From PALSA-350 sp036500845 (GTDB taxonomy: Bacteria > Acidobacteriota > Terriglobia > Terriglobales > Acidobacteriaceae), in NCBI GenBank assembly GCA_036500845.1, contig DASYBJ010000189.1:1-64000 (forward strand): DNA of 64,000 nucleotides. Reading direction: 5' to 3'. Shown in pieces: positions 1 to 8,299 of this stretch. The notes below the pieces were generated by a model, which saw only the letters and a program-made list of their open reading frames with translations, ran no database searches and had not been told where the DNA came from. How positions within the stretch are numbered: position 1 is the first letter of the stretch; each line of letters starts with the position of its first letter. The position numbers were made by a program, and so were the translations under genes.

Positions 1-474
1 TACACTTTCAAGATGGAAGCGATGGCTCCAACCAAGAGAACCGCCGGAGGCGAGGTGCGCGTGGTCGATTCGCGTAATTTCCCGATGAGCACCAGTGTTG
101 CTGCCGGGCTGGTCACGCTCAAGCCTGGAGGCATGCGCGAGCTGCATTGGCATCCCAACGCCTCAGAATGGCAATTCTGGTTATCGGGCAAGGGCCGCAT
201 GACCATTGTGATGCCTGAGGGAAGAGCCCGCACAATGGACTTCAAGGCTAACGACGTAGGTTTTGTTCCGGCGGTTGCCGGGCACTACATCGAGAACACG
301 GGCGACACCGATGTTCTGTTCCTGGAAATGTTCAAGGCAAACCAGTTCATCGATTTCTCTCTGAACAACTGGATCAGGCGCATGCCGCCGGAGATGGCGA
401 CCTCACATTTGAATCTCGACGAAACAGCCCTTGCGAAGATTCCTTCCGAAAAGCAGGACATCATCGCAGGTTAG
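1..474 (+). CDS. Oxalate-decarboxylase-type bicupin, C-terminal part (5' end outside window)
   Basis: The reading frame is open from base 1 and ends at a TAG at 472-474. The first in-frame ATG (base 13) is probably internal, because the residues before it (YTFK) match the linker between the two cupin domains of OxdC-type proteins. The visible domain has the cupin metal motif: ELHWHPN with a downstream Glu (SEW) about 32 residues into the domain, then VGFVPAVAGHYIEN containing the last metal His. In this family Mn-dependent bicupins convert oxalate to formate and CO2, but related bicupins have other substrates. The Glu/lid residues that separate decarboxylase from oxidase lie in the missing N-terminal domain, so activity cannot be assigned. 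The downstream FG-GAP gene is convergent. Confidence 0.85.
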   Translation, partial: YTFKMEAMAPTKRTAGGEVRVVDSRNFPMSTSVAAGLVTLKPGGMRELHWHPNASEWQFWLSGKGRMTIVMPEGRARTMDFKANDVGFVPAVAGHYIENTGDTDVLFLEMFKANQFIDFSLNNWIRRMPPEMATSHLNLDETALAKIPSEKQDIIAG

Positions 475-588
475 CGCAATTCCGTAATCAACCCGTGCTG
501 AATGCTGCGAAAGCGGCATCCTGCGCGGGATGATTCGCAAAGTTCGGAACCATCATCCTTTCCGAGCTTAACCCGAATTGCTTCCCGC

Positions 589-2976
589 TCAGTTCACCAT
601 GACATTCACTGCGGTCGTCGCCGTGGTCGCGCCGCTGGTGCCTCTCACCGTAACGGTGTACATACCTGTACTTGTGCCAGGGCTGGTCGGCCGGGTGAGT
701 GTGTTCTTCATACCGCCGCCGCATCCAATAGCTGCTCCGGCAATGGCCGCAAACACCAGGAGAGGAAGCAAAATCTTCCTCCAGCGCCGCCGGCGCATCG
801 GCAGCCCCAAGAAGAGGAGCGCCGACATAGCCACGCTACCTCGTAGCGTGAAAATCTGTTTCAGCTTTTTGTCGAGTGCTGCAGTATACGGTGTCGCGGT
901 GGATGCGGCTATGGTGTTGATGGTGAGCGTCGCAGTCACCGCCGCCGTCCCCGAGATCGCGGCAGGTGCGGTGGTCGAGCAGGTGGGTGCGTTGACCGCG
1001 CCCGCCGGTAGGCCGCTGACGACACAGGTGAGTTCCACGGTCCCGGTAAAGCCGCCGGCTGGGGTAACTGTGATCATCGACGTCCCGCTAGTTCCGGGCG
1101 ACGCAATGCTGACCGCCGTATTGCTCAGCGCGAAGCTAGGGATGGGGGCTATTGCGGCCCCCGTCAACGCGATAGTACTGGAGGCACTGCCGCTATAGCT
1201 GCTATCCCCGCGATAGCTTGCGTCGACGAGGTGCGTCCCCGAACCCACCGGCGAGATGTTGTTCACTGTCGCGGTCGCTGAATCCGTCTCCGTTAGGAGC
1301 ACCGTTACCGAATCACTGGTAAGATTCGCCACAGCCAGGTCCGCCTTGCCATCTTTATTGAAATCTCCCACTGCAACAGAAAAGGGGTCAGTGCCCGTCG
1401 CCAGGCTGGCCGCCTCTGTGAAGGTCCCATCCCCGTTGTTCCGCAACACTGTCACCGTGTTGCTGCCAGAGTTGGTCACAGCAAGGTCGGGCTTGCCATC
1501 CCCGTTGAAGTCCCCCATGCTCACAAAAGAAGGTTTGGAGCCCACTCCCGGAGTTGACCCCGCAGCAAACGTCCCATCTCCGTTGCCCAACAGAATCGTT
1601 ACGATGTTGCTTCCTAAATCCGTTGCGACAAGATCAGCTTTACCGTCTCCATTCAAGTCTCCCACCGCGATGGAAGTGGGTTCGCTGCCCGTTACAGGAC
1701 TGGCCGCCGCCGTGAGGGTCCCATCGCCGTTGCCCAGCAAGATTGTCACTGTATTGCTTCCGTAGTTAGCCACCGCGAGGTCCGGCTTGCCGTCCCCGTT
1801 GAAATCCGCCACAACGCTGGAGACCGGTATGGATCCCGTCGCTGCATTCCCTTCCCCTCCCATGAAGGTCCCATCTCCGTTGCCCAGCAGTATGGATACC
1901 GTATCAACGTCATTGCTAATTAATTCCGCCGGCCGACTGAAATTGGTCACGGCCAGGTCCAGGTTGCCGTCTCCGTTGAAATCCGCTACTGCGACAGATA
2001 AGCAAAAGGCCCCAGTTTCCAGTGTCTGACCCTCCCTGAAGGTTCCATCCCCGTTGCCCAGCAGCACCGTTACCGAGGGAACTCTGTCGTTCGCTACGGC
2101 GAGGTCGGGGATGCCGTCTCGGTTGAAATCTCCGACCGCAATGAAATCTGGTTTGAAGTTTGCCGCTGGGCTCGCCGCTGCAGTGAAACTCCCGTCTCCG
2201 TTGCCCAGCAGCACTGTTAGTGCGTAGCCAAGATTCATTGTTAGAGCCAGGTCGGGAATACCATCGCGATTGAAATCGCCTGTCACAACAAATGTCGGAT
2301 TGCTTGCACCTGGATTTGAGGAGTTCGCGAAGTTCAGTCCGGCAGCGCCCGGCGTCAACATCGCCGTCCCCAAAACATCATTCGCATTACTAGTGTCAAG
2401 GAAGGACACCGACCCGGTTGGCGAGACACCGCCATTGCCCGTCACCGTCGCGGTCAGCGAGTAGTTGCCTGCAGTGCCGCTCGATGCCAGGTTCGTTATC
2501 GTCGGAGAAATGCCTGTTCCCATTACGACCAGTGGCAACGAGTCCGAAGAGCTTGCCACATAGCTCATGGTGGCAACGAAGACCGCCTTATAACTGTGGC
2601 TTCCGATCCCGGGAATAAGCTTCAGCACCGCCGTCCCGCTGCTCGTCAATTGAGCGGTGCCTAGCAGATGGATATCGGTGCAGTATGCCGCCGTCGCATC
2701 GCAGAAGTTCACCTGCCCCGGCATCACTGCATTGCTCCCAGCCTTCACAGTCGCGGTCAATGTGATCACGCTTCCGGACGGCACCGTCGTTACTATGTTT
2801 CCACTCGACGTCACGGCCAGCGTTGTCGCGGTGGTCGCAGTCGACGCCCAAGCCTGGTGCTGGCCTCCACACAGGGGCAGACAGGCCGCCGCGAGTACAC
2901 AGCGCAAGGGTCTCAAGAATGCCGACACCTCCCGGCAACCAAACAACGTCTCTTGAAAACGCATGTACAGAGTCAT
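589..2976 (-). CDS. Secreted FG-GAP/VCBS repeat protein with Ig-like domains
   Basis: About 795 residues if translation starts at the ATG complementary to 2974-2976, preceded by AGAGGACA at good distance; an ATG at 3033 adds 19 unlikely residues. The start is followed by a signal-peptide-like segment (LRCVLAAACLPLCG) ending near AWAS. An Ig-like domain (about 45-150) precedes seven FG-GAP/VCBS repeats (about 225-590), each with a Ca-binding core such as GDFNRDGIPDLA and LLGNGDGTF. Another Ig-like segment follows. Near the C terminus there is an arginine-rich stretch, a hydrophobic segment ending in GCGGG, and a final short beta-rich tail. In acidobacteria such proteins are extracellular and probably adhesive or carbohydrate-binding; the actual ligand is unknown. 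The gene is repetitive at DNA level with a unit of about 150-165 bases. Confidence 0.88.
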   Translation of the reverse strand: MTLYMRFQETLFGCREVSAFLRPLRCVLAAACLPLCGGQHQAWASTATTATTLAVTSSGNIVTTVPSGSVITLTATVKAGSNAVMPGQVNFCDATAAYCTDIHLLGTAQLTSSGTAVLKLIPGIGSHSYKAVFVATMSYVASSSDSLPLVVMGTGISPTITNLASSGTAGNYSLTATVTGNGGVSPTGSVSFLDTSNANDVLGTAMLTPGAAGLNFANSSNPGASNPTFVVTGDFNRDGIPDLALTMNLGYALTVLLGNGDGSFTAAASPAANFKPDFIAVGDFNRDGIPDLAVANDRVPSVTVLLGNGDGTFREGQTLETGAFCLSVAVADFNGDGNLDLAVTNFSRPAELISNDVDTVSILLGNGDGTFMGGEGNAATGSIPVSSVVADFNGDGKPDLAVANYGSNTVTILLGNGDGTLTAAASPVTGSEPTSIAVGDLNGDGKADLVATDLGSNIVTILLGNGDGTFAAGSTPGVGSKPSFVSMGDFNGDGKPDLAVTNSGSNTVTVLRNNGDGTFTEAASLATGTDPFSVAVGDFNKDGKADLAVANLTSDSVTVLLTETDSATATVNNISPVGSGTHLVDASYRGDSSYSGSASSTIALTGAAIAPIPSFALSNTAVSIASPGTSGTSMITVTPAGGFTGTVELTCVVSGLPAGAVNAPTCSTTAPAAISGTAAVTATLTINTIAASTATPYTAALDKKLKQIFTLRGSVAMSALLFLGLPMRRRRWRKILLPLLVFAAIAGAAIGCGGGMKNTLTRPTSPGTSTGMYTVTVRGTSGATTATTAVNVMVN

Positions 2977-3454
2977 GAACTGTCCTCTTTTCCTTGTAGA
3001 GCACGGACAAACGTTTGTGTCTTCCTGTAGCATCCGTGTCGTGCCGCTCGTTATCGAATCGGTGTCGGTCTTGTCGAGCAGCCGGCAAGGATAAGGAACA
3101 AGCAGAGGAGCGGGAACGCCACGAAACCTCGCTAACTTCGTTAGCTGAGCAGCGGCAGATTTATTCCCTGCATTCCGAGTGATTCAAAAAATATTTGCGG
3201 GTCTGGGAGAATTACTCGACTTCACGGCCGAAGCTCAAAGCGGCAGTTGCCGCCTAAAGCTACGCCCCACGGCCAGAATGGTGGGTCGGCAGCAGATCTA
3301 GCACGGCGCAAGATCGTTCAGCGTGGGCATGAAGCCAGTGGACTCGGGCAGACCTGGACCGTTGTGCCATCTTATGATTCGCCAACATCGCATGGTTATG
3401 GCCTGCGGAAATGCAGGCTCACGTCGGCTGAATCGTACTATCCTTTAACCTGCC
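2977..3454. other. Intergenic region between divergent genes
   Basis: No convincing gene. It must hold the promoters of the FG-GAP gene (leftwards) and of the methyltransferase (rightwards). The only structured element I see is a small perfect hairpin at 3131-3145 (GCTAAC, loop TTC, GTTAGC). The ORF at 3247-3483 on the + strand has no recognisable protein features. Confidence 0.4.
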
Positions 3455-4216
3455 ATGGACGATTGGTGGAAGACGTTTTTTGACGCCGATTACATCCGTA
3501 TCTGGGGTTTGGCCAACATGCCGGCAGAAACGGCCCAACAGGCGCAAGCAATTTGGGAACTCCTCAGGCTTCATGAAGGAAGCCACGTAGTTGATGCTGC
3601 CTGTGGTTACGGGCGGCTCTCGCTGCCGATCGCTAGACGGGGCGCCAGTGTCGTTGGCATAGATCAATCCGAGGAGTTAATAGCCCAAGCGGAAAGGAAT
3701 AGAGGTGAAATGGCTGCCGACCGTCTCAGGTATGTTAGACATGATTTGCGGCAGCCGCTGTCTGAAGGGGGATTTGATGCTGCATTTGATGTCTTCTCTT
3801 CCATCGGATACGGGAGCGAAGAAGATGATCTTGCCATCTTCAAAACGCTTCGCGCGGCGGTTCGCCCCGGTGGGCGCGTGCTCATTGATACGATGCAACG
3901 AGATGCCTTCGCGGCTCGGTTTGCCCGCGGTGCCAAACCGGCACATCGGCTCGCAGACGGAACCCTGCTCGTGGAGGAGCCCACATTCGATGCCATTTCT
4001 GGCCGCGTGAATACCACGTGGTATTGGTCTGGCCCGGGTGGCCACGGGAGTAAGTCTGCGTCTTTACGGTTGTACACCGCGACCGAACTTATCCATCTGT
4101 TGCAGTCTTCAGGATTACGGTTCTTGTCAGCTCACCAAGGATGTTCTGAAAAGGAATTTAAGGCGGAAGGACCGGAGATGGGCGGCCGCATTGCAATCCT
4201 TACCGAATGCGTCTAA
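3455..4216 (+). CDS. Class I SAM-dependent methyltransferase
   Basis: 253 residues. The Rossmann SAM-binding motif I is VVDAACGYGR (about 44-53), motif II ends with VVGIDQS, the post-II region has VRHDLRQPL, and RPGGRVLIDT is the typical motif after the fourth strand. The N terminus (DDWWKTFFDADYIRIWG) resembles small-molecule methyltransferases found beside biosynthetic genes. Substrate unknown. No strong ribosome-binding site is seen before the ATG at 3455. The gene runs in the same direction as the ABC pair and the B12 radical SAM operon but is separated from the ABC genes by about 200 bases, so membership in the same pathway is only a possibility. Confidence 0.85.
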   Translation: MDDWWKTFFDADYIRIWGLANMPAETAQQAQAIWELLRLHEGSHVVDAACGYGRLSLPIARRGASVVGIDQSEELIAQAERNRGEMAADRLRYVRHDLRQPLSEGGFDAAFDVFSSIGYGSEEDDLAIFKTLRAAVRPGGRVLIDTMQRDAFAARFARGAKPAHRLADGTLLVEEPTFDAISGRVNTTWYWSGPGGHGSKSASLRLYTATELIHLLQSSGLRFLSAHQGCSEKEFKAEGPEMGGRIAILTECV

Positions 4217-4418
4217 TGGATTCACATCGATGAACAAACGGTGCGAATCGGATCAAGTGGGCTTGCTCATTGGTACGTGAAACAAGCCTTTCGGCTGGCG
4301 TTGACGGTCGCCACAATCTTGGGCTGATCGCGTTGTTTGTGGTGATCCTCTGCAATCGCTCGACCGCACGTGGGCCGAGACAGTTGTGCGCGCACCGGTT
4401 CTGAGGGAGAATGCGGTC

Positions 4419-6239
4419 GTGCTCCAACCACTGCTTGAGCGCAAGGAATGGAAGTTCTTCAGCGTCCTGCCGAAAGCGGACGCTCGCCTCGCTGCGGCTT
4501 GGTGGACCGTCCTCCTGCTAAGAGGGATCCTGCCGGCGACTTTCGCGATCGCGATGGGCGTGCTGGTCGGCGCAGTGCAACACGGCCATCCTCTCGGCGG
4601 TCCGCTCGCGTCTGCTGGCGCGATCTTCGTCCTGCTCCAGGTGCTTAGCCCGATTCATCAGGCCGTCAGCGCCAATCTCGGAGACCGCACTGCCGCATGG
4701 CTCTATGACCGGCTCACCGAGGCCTGCGTGCGCCCGCCGGGCATGGGGCACCTCGAGGATCCAACGCTGACCGGTGATCTCACTGTCGCGCGTGACTTCG
4801 ACCTTGGGATGACTGGGCCGCCGCTGTCGATCTCAATGGATTTTATTGCGACCGGCATGGTCGAGATGATCGGCGGTGTTGCGTGCGCGGTGATTCTGGC
4901 GAGCTACGCGTGGTGGGCACCAATTGTGCTCGCAGGCGCGTGGCTGGCGACTCACTGGCTTCTACGCGAGAGCGCGATCTGGCGCGACCGCAATACTGAG
5001 GAGGTACGCGGCGCGCAGCGGGATGCCGACTACGCCTACCGACTTGCGGTGGATCCGCCCGCGAGCAAGGAGTTACGGCTGTTCGGCCTCGCCGGCTGGA
5101 CGATCGACCGTTTCATCGCCAGACGCACTCGCTTACACGAGCTGCAATACGCCGCGACGCGTTTGCGCGAGCGCCCTGTGATCTGGAGCCTGCTCCTCGT
5201 CGGCTCTGCGAACATCATGGTGTTCTGGTTAATCGCGAGCGCAGCCGCTGATGGTCGCCTCAGCCTCGGGGAAGCCGTCGTCTACGTCCAGTGTGCCGTC
5301 GGCGTATCGATGATCGCGTTCGGCGGATTCAGTTGGGCGCTCGACGGATCGGCTGCCCCGGTCGCCGCAGTGCTGCGACTCGAGCCGGCGATGCGTCGCG
5401 CCGGTGTGCTGGGCTCCGGGGGCCGCTCCGCGGATGCGACGCCCGCGCGCGAGATTCGTCTCCGCGATGTCACGTTTGCATATCCTTCAGGCGTGTCGAC
5501 CGCTCCAGGCGCTGGAGCGCGCGTGCTGGAGCACTTCGATCTCACGATTCCTGCCGGCTCGTCGCTCGCCATCGTTGGACAGAACGGCGCTGGGAAGACG
5601 ACGATCGCAAAGCTGTTGTGCCGGTTGTACGATCCGCAGTCAGGTGCGATCGAGATCGACGGCGTTGACCTACGCGAGTTCGATCTCGCGTCTTGGCGTT
5701 CACGCGTCACGGCCGTGTTCCAGGACTTCATTCGCCTCGAGTTGCCACTGCGCGACAACGTGGCGCCGGCAGGTGCGCCAGACGATGTTGTATGTGCCGC
5801 GCTTGATTCGGCGGGAGCTGCGAGTCTAGCCTCACTGGACACGGTGCTTGCCCGCGGATACGACGGCGGTACCGACCTGTCAGGCGGTCAATGGCAGCGC
5901 GTCGCGCTCGCCCGAGCGCTAGCAGCCGTCGCGCTCGGCGCCGGCGTCGTTCTGCTTGACGAGCCGACCGCACAACTCGATGTGCGCGGGGAAGCAGAGA
6001 TCTTCGATCGGCTGCTCGCCGCGACTCGGCATTGCACGACCATCCTGATCTCGCATCGTTTCTCCACAGTCCGCCACGCCGATCGTATCTGTGTACTCGA
6101 GCACGGCCGGGTCATCGAACTCGGCACGCATGACGAGCTGATGGCGCTTGGCGGCAGGTATCGGACGATGTTTGATCTGCAGGCGCAACGCTTCAGCGTT
6201 CCGGAGGAGGAGGGTACGACGTATGACGTCCTCTCCTAA
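4419..6239 (+). CDS. ABC exporter half-transporter (permease-ATPase fusion), first subunit
   Basis: About 606 residues from the GTG at 4419, chosen because GGGAGA lies 8 bases upstream; an in-frame GTG at 4386 is the alternative. An N-terminal membrane domain with several hydrophobic spans (about 25-310) precedes the nucleotide-binding domain. Visible motifs are Walker A GQNGAGKTT, Q-loop VFQDF, the canonical signature LSGGQWQ, Walker B VVLLDEPTAQLD and the H-loop ISHRFS. This architecture exports peptides, lipids or small molecules. The stop overlaps the start of the second subunit by 17 bases, so the two probably form a heterodimer. The coding sequence is visibly more GC-rich than the operon downstream (runs such as GGGGGCCGCTCCGCGG), suggesting a different origin. 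Confidence 0.9.
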   Translation: MLQPLLERKEWKFFSVLPKADARLAAAWWTVLLLRGILPATFAIAMGVLVGAVQHGHPLGGPLASAGAIFVLLQVLSPIHQAVSANLGDRTAAWLYDRLTEACVRPPGMGHLEDPTLTGDLTVARDFDLGMTGPPLSISMDFIATGMVEMIGGVACAVILASYAWWAPIVLAGAWLATHWLLRESAIWRDRNTEEVRGAQRDADYAYRLAVDPPASKELRLFGLAGWTIDRFIARRTRLHELQYAATRLRERPVIWSLLLVGSANIMVFWLIASAAADGRLSLGEAVVYVQCAVGVSMIAFGGFSWALDGSAAPVAAVLRLEPAMRRAGVLGSGGRSADATPAREIRLRDVTFAYPSGVSTAPGAGARVLEHFDLTIPAGSSLAIVGQNGAGKTTIAKLLCRLYDPQSGAIEIDGVDLREFDLASWRSRVTAVFQDFIRLELPLRDNVAPAGAPDDVVCAALDSAGAASLASLDTVLARGYDGGTDLSGGQWQRVALARALAAVALGAGVVLLDEPTAQLDVRGEAEIFDRLLAATRHCTTILISHRFSTVRHADRICVLEHGRVIELGTHDELMALGGRYRTMFDLQAQRFSVPEEEGTTYDVLS

Positions 6240-8040
6240 TCGAGATCGGGCGATCGAGCCGCTACCGCCCGCGCTGTCGTCGATGTGGCGGCTGTGCAAG
6301 CTGGGGTATCGCCACGAGCCGCGCTTGATGGTCGCGGCGTTCGGGCTGTCGCAGCTTGCTGCCCTGCCCGATGCGCTCCTCGCACTGTGGCTGATGTTGC
6401 TCGGCAAGGGTGTTCTCGAGCATAGATCCGGTTTGGTGCAGGGCGCGGCAATTGGTTTGGGCCTGTCGACCGCCGCGACGTGGTTTCTCCGCACCGTCAG
6501 CACGCGCGTGCAGCGCCGCTTCCGCGACAAGGTGACGATCGCACTGGAGTCGCACGTCGCCCGCCTGCAGGCATCGGTGGCGACAGTCGCGCATCAGGAG
6601 CTGCCGGAATATCTCGATCGGCTGTCCATGCTCCGCAATCAGGTCTTCGTGCTCGACCACATGTACATGTCGCTGTTTTCCACGCTCGGGTGGATCCTGC
6701 GGCTGGGCGTGACGATGGCGCTGCTATTGTCGATTCACCCGGCTCTCATCCTGCTCGTGGTGTTCGCGGTCCCAACCGTGTTGACGTCGACGTGGCGGCC
6801 CGAGGTTGAGAGATCCGCGCAGGAGCGTGGAGCACAAACCAATCGGCTGGCGCGTCACCTGTTCACAATCGCCACGACCGCCGCGCCTGGGAAAGAAGTG
6901 CGGGTCACCGGCATCGGGGAGCGTCTCATTACAGAGCGTCGTGCGGCGTGGGAGGGCTGGTACGGACCGGTGGCGGCCACCCGGTGGCACTCAGCGTTGT
7001 GGCACGCGCTGGCATGGGCGATATTTGGCCTCGCGTACGTCGGGGCAGTCGTGTTCGTGTCGTTCGGACTCCGTGCGCCCGCGAGCGCTGTACTGCTGGT
7101 GTTAGCCGCAGGTGCTCGGTTGTCCGCTTACATCGGTGCCACCGTCGGCGAGATTGGATTCCTGCGCGGATTCTGGATGGACGGCTCGCGGAGGCTGGCG
7201 TGGCTCGAGGATTACGCCGCATCCGTTGCGGCGTCGGGCGATTTGCCAGTTCCCCCCGCCTTAAAGCGCGGAATCCGGCTCGATCACGTATCGTTCGCCT
7301 ACCCCGGTACGTCACGCGTTGTACTGGACGATGTGTCGGTGTTATTGCCCGCTGGCGCGGTCGTCGCGATCGTCGGCGAGAACGGTGCCGGCAAAACCAC
7401 GTTAGTCAAGCTAATCGCGAAGATGTACGAGCCGTTCTCTGGTTCGATTTTTGTGGATGACACGCCGCTGGCGCGCGTACCGGCCATCGAGTGGCGAGCG
7501 CGTCTCGCGGGCGCGTTCCAGGACTTTTTCCGCTTCGAATTTCGGGCGGGGCACACCGTCGGTTTGGGCGACGTTCCCCGCCTGGACGACGAACCCGCCG
7601 TGGTCGCGGCTGTCGACCGCGCCGGCGCTGGAGACGTCGTGGCGCGCCTGACCTCAGGCCTCGAGACGCAGCTCGGTCCGACGTGGCCGCGCGGCGTTGA
7701 GCTATCGTTCGGCCAGTGGCAAAAGCTCGCGCTAGCGCGTGGCTTCATGCGCGATGAACCACTGCTGCTGGTCCTCGACGAACCGACTGCCGCGCTGGAC
7801 GCGGAGACCGAACATGCCCTGTTCGAGCGCTACGCCGCGGCGGCGCGCGGTACCGGGCGAACCCAGAGCGGCCGAATCACAATCCTCGTCTCCCACCGTT
7901 TCTCGACGGTCCGCATGGCCGATCTTATCGTCGTGCTCGAGGGAGCCAGACTCGTGGAAGTGGGCACGCACGATGAGCTGATGGCCAAGAACGGTCAGTA
8001 CTCGGAGCTGTACCGTATCCAGGCCGCCGCATACCGCTGA
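6223..8040 (+). CDS. ABC exporter half-transporter, second subunit with degenerate signature motif
   Basis: 605 residues from the ATG at 6223, which has GGAGGAGGAGGG at 6203-6214 and lies inside the end of the previous gene; the in-frame upstream extension to 6148 is not needed. A membrane domain (about 25-330) is followed by an ATPase with Walker A GENGAGKTT, Q-loop AFQDF, signature LSFGQWQ, Walker B LLLVLDEPTAALD and H-loop VSHRFS. The canonical LSGGQ is altered to LSFGQ, as is common for one partner of asymmetric heterodimeric exporters. Cargo unknown. A hairpin with T-run follows at 8074-8097, so the pair may be a transcription unit separate from the radical SAM operon that starts 260 bases later. 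Confidence 0.9.
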   Translation: MTSSPNRDRAIEPLPPALSSMWRLCKLGYRHEPRLMVAAFGLSQLAALPDALLALWLMLLGKGVLEHRSGLVQGAAIGLGLSTAATWFLRTVSTRVQRRFRDKVTIALESHVARLQASVATVAHQELPEYLDRLSMLRNQVFVLDHMYMSLFSTLGWILRLGVTMALLLSIHPALILLVVFAVPTVLTSTWRPEVERSAQERGAQTNRLARHLFTIATTAAPGKEVRVTGIGERLITERRAAWEGWYGPVAATRWHSALWHALAWAIFGLAYVGAVVFVSFGLRAPASAVLLVLAAGARLSAYIGATVGEIGFLRGFWMDGSRRLAWLEDYAASVAASGDLPVPPALKRGIRLDHVSFAYPGTSRVVLDDVSVLLPAGAVVAIVGENGAGKTTLVKLIAKMYEPFSGSIFVDDTPLARVPAIEWRARLAGAFQDFFRFEFRAGHTVGLGDVPRLDDEPAVVAAVDRAGAGDVVARLTSGLETQLGPTWPRGVELSFGQWQKLALARGFMRDEPLLLVLDEPTAALDAETEHALFERYAAAARGTGRTQSGRITILVSHRFSTVRMADLIVVLEGARLVEVGTHDELMAKNGQYSELYRIQAAAYR

Positions 8041-8073
8041 CTACTTGAGCGGCGGATCGTCTGAGCTCGAATC

Positions 8074-8097
8074 GGAACGCACGCGGGTTCCTTTTTT
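8074..8097 (+). terminator. Probable intrinsic terminator after the ABC pair
   Basis: GGAAC (8074-8078) pairs with GTTCC (8087-8091) across an 8-base loop and is followed immediately by six T residues. The stem is only 5 bp, so termination may be partial and read-through into the radical SAM operon is possible. Confidence 0.5.
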
Positions 8098-8262
8098 ATG
8101 GTCGATCACGGGCGAATCGAACTGTTCTTGCACGTGAATGACCAAGCCGGGTAAGATTTCCTGCATATACCGATTTCAGAGTCGATTCGTCCCGCTTGGC
8201 GAGATGGCAACAATCCGATGACAATTTTGGGACACTTACATGACACACCCGGACGCCGATAG

Positions 8263-8287
8263 GAACACACTCGCATATAGAGTGTTC
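8263..8287. promoter_or_regulatory. Inverted repeat just upstream of the radical SAM operon, possible operator
   Basis: GAACAC at 8263-8268 is the exact inverse of GTGTTC at 8282-8287, with ACTC/GAGT providing near-symmetry further in around an AT-rich centre (GCATATA). It ends 12 bases before the first ATG of the operon, overlapping the probable transcription start or leader, a position suited to a repressor site. No adjacent regulator gene is present. The rest of 8041-8299 contains only very short ORFs (17 codons or fewer) and no strong promoter consensus. Confidence 0.35.
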
Positions 8288-8299
8288 TGACTAACCACG

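Noticed and set aside
578..2618. Several + strand ORFs inside the FG-GAP gene
   Set aside because: Repetitive antisense frames of the repeat array, lacking start sites or protein features.
8041..8299. Possible precursor peptide ahead of the radical SAM operon
   Set aside because: Only ORFs of 17 codons or fewer, with no core-like or leader-like sequence and no ribosome-binding site.
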